A DNA stretch of 64,000 nucleotides from a virus. The DNA is taken from positions 62,001 through 126,000 of IMG/VR virus record IMGVR_UViG_3300032157_000001. One strand, written 5' to 3'. Made by a program: the position numbers and the translations under genes. Position 1 is the stretch's first letter, and the number at the start of each line of letters is the position of its first letter. Of this stretch, positions 62,218-64,000 are shown one piece after another. Below the pieces are notes generated by a model that searched no databases, was not told the DNA's origin, and saw only the letters and a list, made by a program, of their open reading frames with translations.

Positions 62218-62243
62218 AGTCCGTCAGCAATGATGGACTTTTT
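62218..62243 (+). terminator. Rho-independent terminator before the baseplate unit
   Basis: AGTCC-G-TCA pairs with TGA-T-GGACT (9 bp with one G-T) around GCAA, followed by TTTTT. It separates the four-gene helical group and the gene at 61816 from the baseplate genes. Confidence 0.85.
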
Positions 62244-62251
62244 CATTTGTG

Positions 62252-62270
62252 CGGTATTTATTACAAACCG
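62252..62270 (+). promoter_or_regulatory. GTATTTAT motif copy 13 in a hairpin before the baseplate gene
   Basis: GTATTTATT (62254-62262) lies between the arms CGGT (62252-62255) and ACCG (62267-62270), directly after the terminator and four bases before ATG 62274. Confidence 0.5.
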
Positions 62271-62273
62271 AAA

Positions 62274-62672
62274 ATGAAGTCAATAAACATCAAATTTCCG
62301 CTAGAAGACGACAAAGAGAAAAACAATTTGTTTGCGTTGAACTATGTGACAAAGAATGCTTTGGTGTCTGATTTAAAGCTCCTTCTCTACACAAAGAAGG
62401 GTCAAAGATACTACATGCCCGATTTCGGGACGAATCTTGAAAAATTCCTCTTTCAACCACAAGATAATACAACTGAAGAACAAATCATCGCAGACCTAAG
62501 ACAAGCAGTTAGAGACTACATGCCCGAAATAACAATAGCAAAGGTTCAATTCTTTACAAATGAAGATGAAAGCTATAAAGAACTTGAGGATAATGAATTG
62601 AGACTCCTGATCAACTTCACTTATGCTGATGATGTGTTCTCAGATAGCGGTACAATAGAACTTGCATTTTAA
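62274..62672 (+). CDS. 25: Baseplate wedge protein, gp25-like
   Basis: The 132-residue protein has the gpW/gp25 pattern: MKSINIKFPLEDDKEKNNLF, then VSDLKLLLYTKKGQRYYMPD and FGTNLEKFLFQPQDNTTEEQ, and LRQAVRDYMPEITIAKVQFF. T4 gp25 is 132 residues, the same length. It would form part of the baseplate wedge around the tail tube. A TTG 27 bases upstream would place the start inside the terminator-side hairpin, so ATG 62274 is used. The gp6-like gene follows after 11 bases. Confidence 0.8.
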   Translation: MKSINIKFPLEDDKEKNNLFALNYVTKNALVSDLKLLLYTKKGQRYYMPDFGTNLEKFLFQPQDNTTEEQIIADLRQAVRDYMPEITIAKVQFFTNEDESYKELEDNELRLLINFTYADDVFSDSGTIELAF

Positions 62673-62683
62673 AATTAAACCAT

Positions 62684-64000
62684 ATGGCAACAGATAATCC
62701 AGTATCATATAACAAACGCACTTTTACAGAAATCCGTGACGAATTGATCACGTACATAAAGAATGCGTATCCAGATACGTTCCAAGACTTTACAGACTCA
62801 AGCGTTGGGTCATTGCTCATCGATTTGAATGCGGGTGTTGGTAACAACTTATCTGTGAATACAGACAGAGCGTTCCAAGAAACTCAATTGGATTTCGCAC
62901 AACAGAACGACTCTATCCTTGGAATAGCAAAAAATTTGGGTTTTAACATTCCCGGTAAGCGTTCTTCAGTAACTGTTGTTGATTTTTCTGTACAAGTACC
63001 AGCACGTGGTGATAGACCAGACTCTAACTATCTTCCGGTACTGGCCTCTGGTGCTCAGGTTGTCGGTGGTGGTAAAATATTTGAAACCTCTAGCGTTATA
63101 GACTGGAACTCAGATTTCAGCGCACTCGGTGATCCAAACAAAACAGAATTACCTCTTTATGATGGTAATGGTATTATACAAGGGTATCAAGTAACCAAAA
63201 GAGAGGTTGTTATTAATGGTGCTACCAGTATCTTCAAGAAAATTATAAAAGACACCGAGAGTGTTCCATTCTATGAGTTAACTCTTCCCGATAACAACGT
63301 AATTGAGATCGTTAGTGTAATTTCGTTGGTTGGAACAAACTTCTCTGGTAATCCACCAGACGAAGATTTTTTGAATCCAGAGTATCAGTACTATGAAGTG
63401 GATTACTTGGCACAACAGCGTGTTTTTGTTGATGATCCGAACGGAGGGTCAACTTCTTCAACTACCGGTAATACATCCATGAAGGCTGGTAGATGGATTG
63501 ATGTAACTAAGAAATTTGTGAAGGAATTTACCAGTAATGGATTTTGTAAATTAATTTTTGGTGGTGGTAACGGAGACCTTGACATATTCAAGACCGGTAT
63601 GGCTGATGTTGGTGTTACAAATCAGCAATTTTTAAATAACTACTTACTTAACACCTCTTTGGGCGAACAACTTAAAAAGGGTAACACATTATTCGTGAAA
63701 TATAGAACCGGTGGTGGAGTAACATCTAACATTGGTGCCAACAGTCTAACTGCGCTAGGTAATATCACCCTCACAGTTAATGGCCCACGTGCTGACTTCA
63801 ATAACACCGTAACAAGAAGTTTGAGAGTCAACAACCCAATCCCTGCGATTGGTGGTAATGACGGGTTGTCGATCAGTCAAATTCGTAACTTGGTAAGATA
63901 TAACTTCAGTGCTCAAGGAAGAGATGTTACAATCAAGGATTACTTATTCCAAGTATTCAAAATGCCGGGTAAATATGGTTCTCCTTTTAGAGCAAATGCT
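62684..64000 (+). CDS. 6: Baseplate wedge protein, gp6-like (3' truncated by window end)
   Basis: The first 439 residues are seen; no stop codon occurs before base 64000. The start MATDNPVSYNKRTFTEIRDE with ELITYIKNAYPDTFQDFTDS and SSVGSLLIDLNAGVGNNLSV is typical of T4 gp6/J-like wedge proteins, whose N-terminus forms the ring around the baseplate hub. A beta-rich part follows. Directly downstream of the gp25-like gene, as in T4-like baseplate clusters, it likely dimerises to link wedges. The gene continues beyond the window. Confidence 0.75.
   Translation, partial: MATDNPVSYNKRTFTEIRDELITYIKNAYPDTFQDFTDSSVGSLLIDLNAGVGNNLSVNTDRAFQETQLDFAQQNDSILGIAKNLGFNIPGKRSSVTVVDFSVQVPARGDRPDSNYLPVLASGAQVVGGGKIFETSSVIDWNSDFSALGDPNKTELPLYDGNGIIQGYQVTKREVVINGATSIFKKIIKDTESVPFYELTLPDNNVIEIVSVISLVGTNFSGNPPDEDFLNPEYQYYEVDYLAQQRVFVDDPNGGSTSSTTGNTSMKAGRWIDVTKKFVKEFTSNGFCKLIFGGGNGDLDIFKTGMADVGVTNQQFLNNYLLNTSLGEQLKKGNTLFVKYRTGGGVTSNIGANSLTALGNITLTVNGPRADFNNTVTRSLRVNNPIPAIGGNDGLSISQIRNLVRYNFSAQGRDVTIKDYLFQVFKMPGKYGSPFRANA

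Noticed and set aside
62247-62273. TTG start for the gp25-like protein
   Set aside because: It would lie in the start-motif region; ATG 62274 gives the same length as T4 gp25.

Overview
This window is an internal stretch of a large tailed-phage genome with a T4-like core. About fifty genes lie head to tail on the + strand, with short gaps and frequent stop/start overlaps. The replication set is recognisable by motif: a gp32-type single-strand DNA-binding protein, a UvsX/RecA-type recombinase, a FEN-type 5' nuclease, a gp41/DnaB-type helicase, class I ribonucleotide reductase (NrdA, NrdB), a SNF2-type helicase and a family B DNA polymerase. The structural set includes a gp25-like and a partial gp6-like baseplate wedge protein and a very large tail-fibre region. 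A Bacteroidota host (for example a flavobacterium) is suggested by AT-rich DNA, A-rich rather than Shine-Dalgarno leaders, and two candidate promoters of the form TTGAC-N18-TAnnTTT. This host call is an inference. Head, portal and terminase genes are not in the window.

Layout. 1-3213: four small or virion-type genes and a partial one. 3390-13335: DNA metabolism (ssDNA-binding protein, recombinase, nuclease, helicase, NrdA, an unknown gene, NrdB). 13336-13834: a gene-free region with a promoter, two tandem tRNA-like RNAs and a direct repeat. 13835-15991: a 718-residue helical plus TerD-like protein. 16081-16570: a small UVR-motif protein and a structured, terminator-ended RNA. 16702-33340: fibre operon with two giant paralogues (2089 and 2006 residues) built from about 14-residue SHAEG repeats. 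33420-35197: a sulfotransferase and a GT9-like glycosyltransferase. 35253-44154: more fibre and tail genes and a holin-like membrane protein. 44200-50127: SNF2 helicase, a small gene, DNA polymerase. 50235-57735: a Nudix fusion, a WYL-like protein, a 936-residue kinase-like + ADP-ribosyltransferase-like + CCA-adding-enzyme-like fusion, and a ParB-like protein. 57819-64000: a GT4-like glycosyltransferase, four helical proteins, and baseplate wedge genes.

Two areas stand out as possible undescribed biology. One is the pair of cloverleaf-like RNAs that lack a normal anticodon loop and lack the G18G19/T55C56 elbow pair, sitting upstream of the TerD-like protein. This arrangement recalls Ro/Y-RNA loci, where Y RNAs mimic tRNA. 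The other is the three-domain kinase/ART/CCA-enzyme polyvalent protein with a Nudix gene and a ParB-like gene nearby. A recurring GTATTTAT motif marks many transcription-unit starts. Read on the opposite strand it is the T4 late-promoter sequence TATAAATAC, which poses an orientation puzzle.

All calls come from reading the sequence and from knowledge of protein families. No database search was run.
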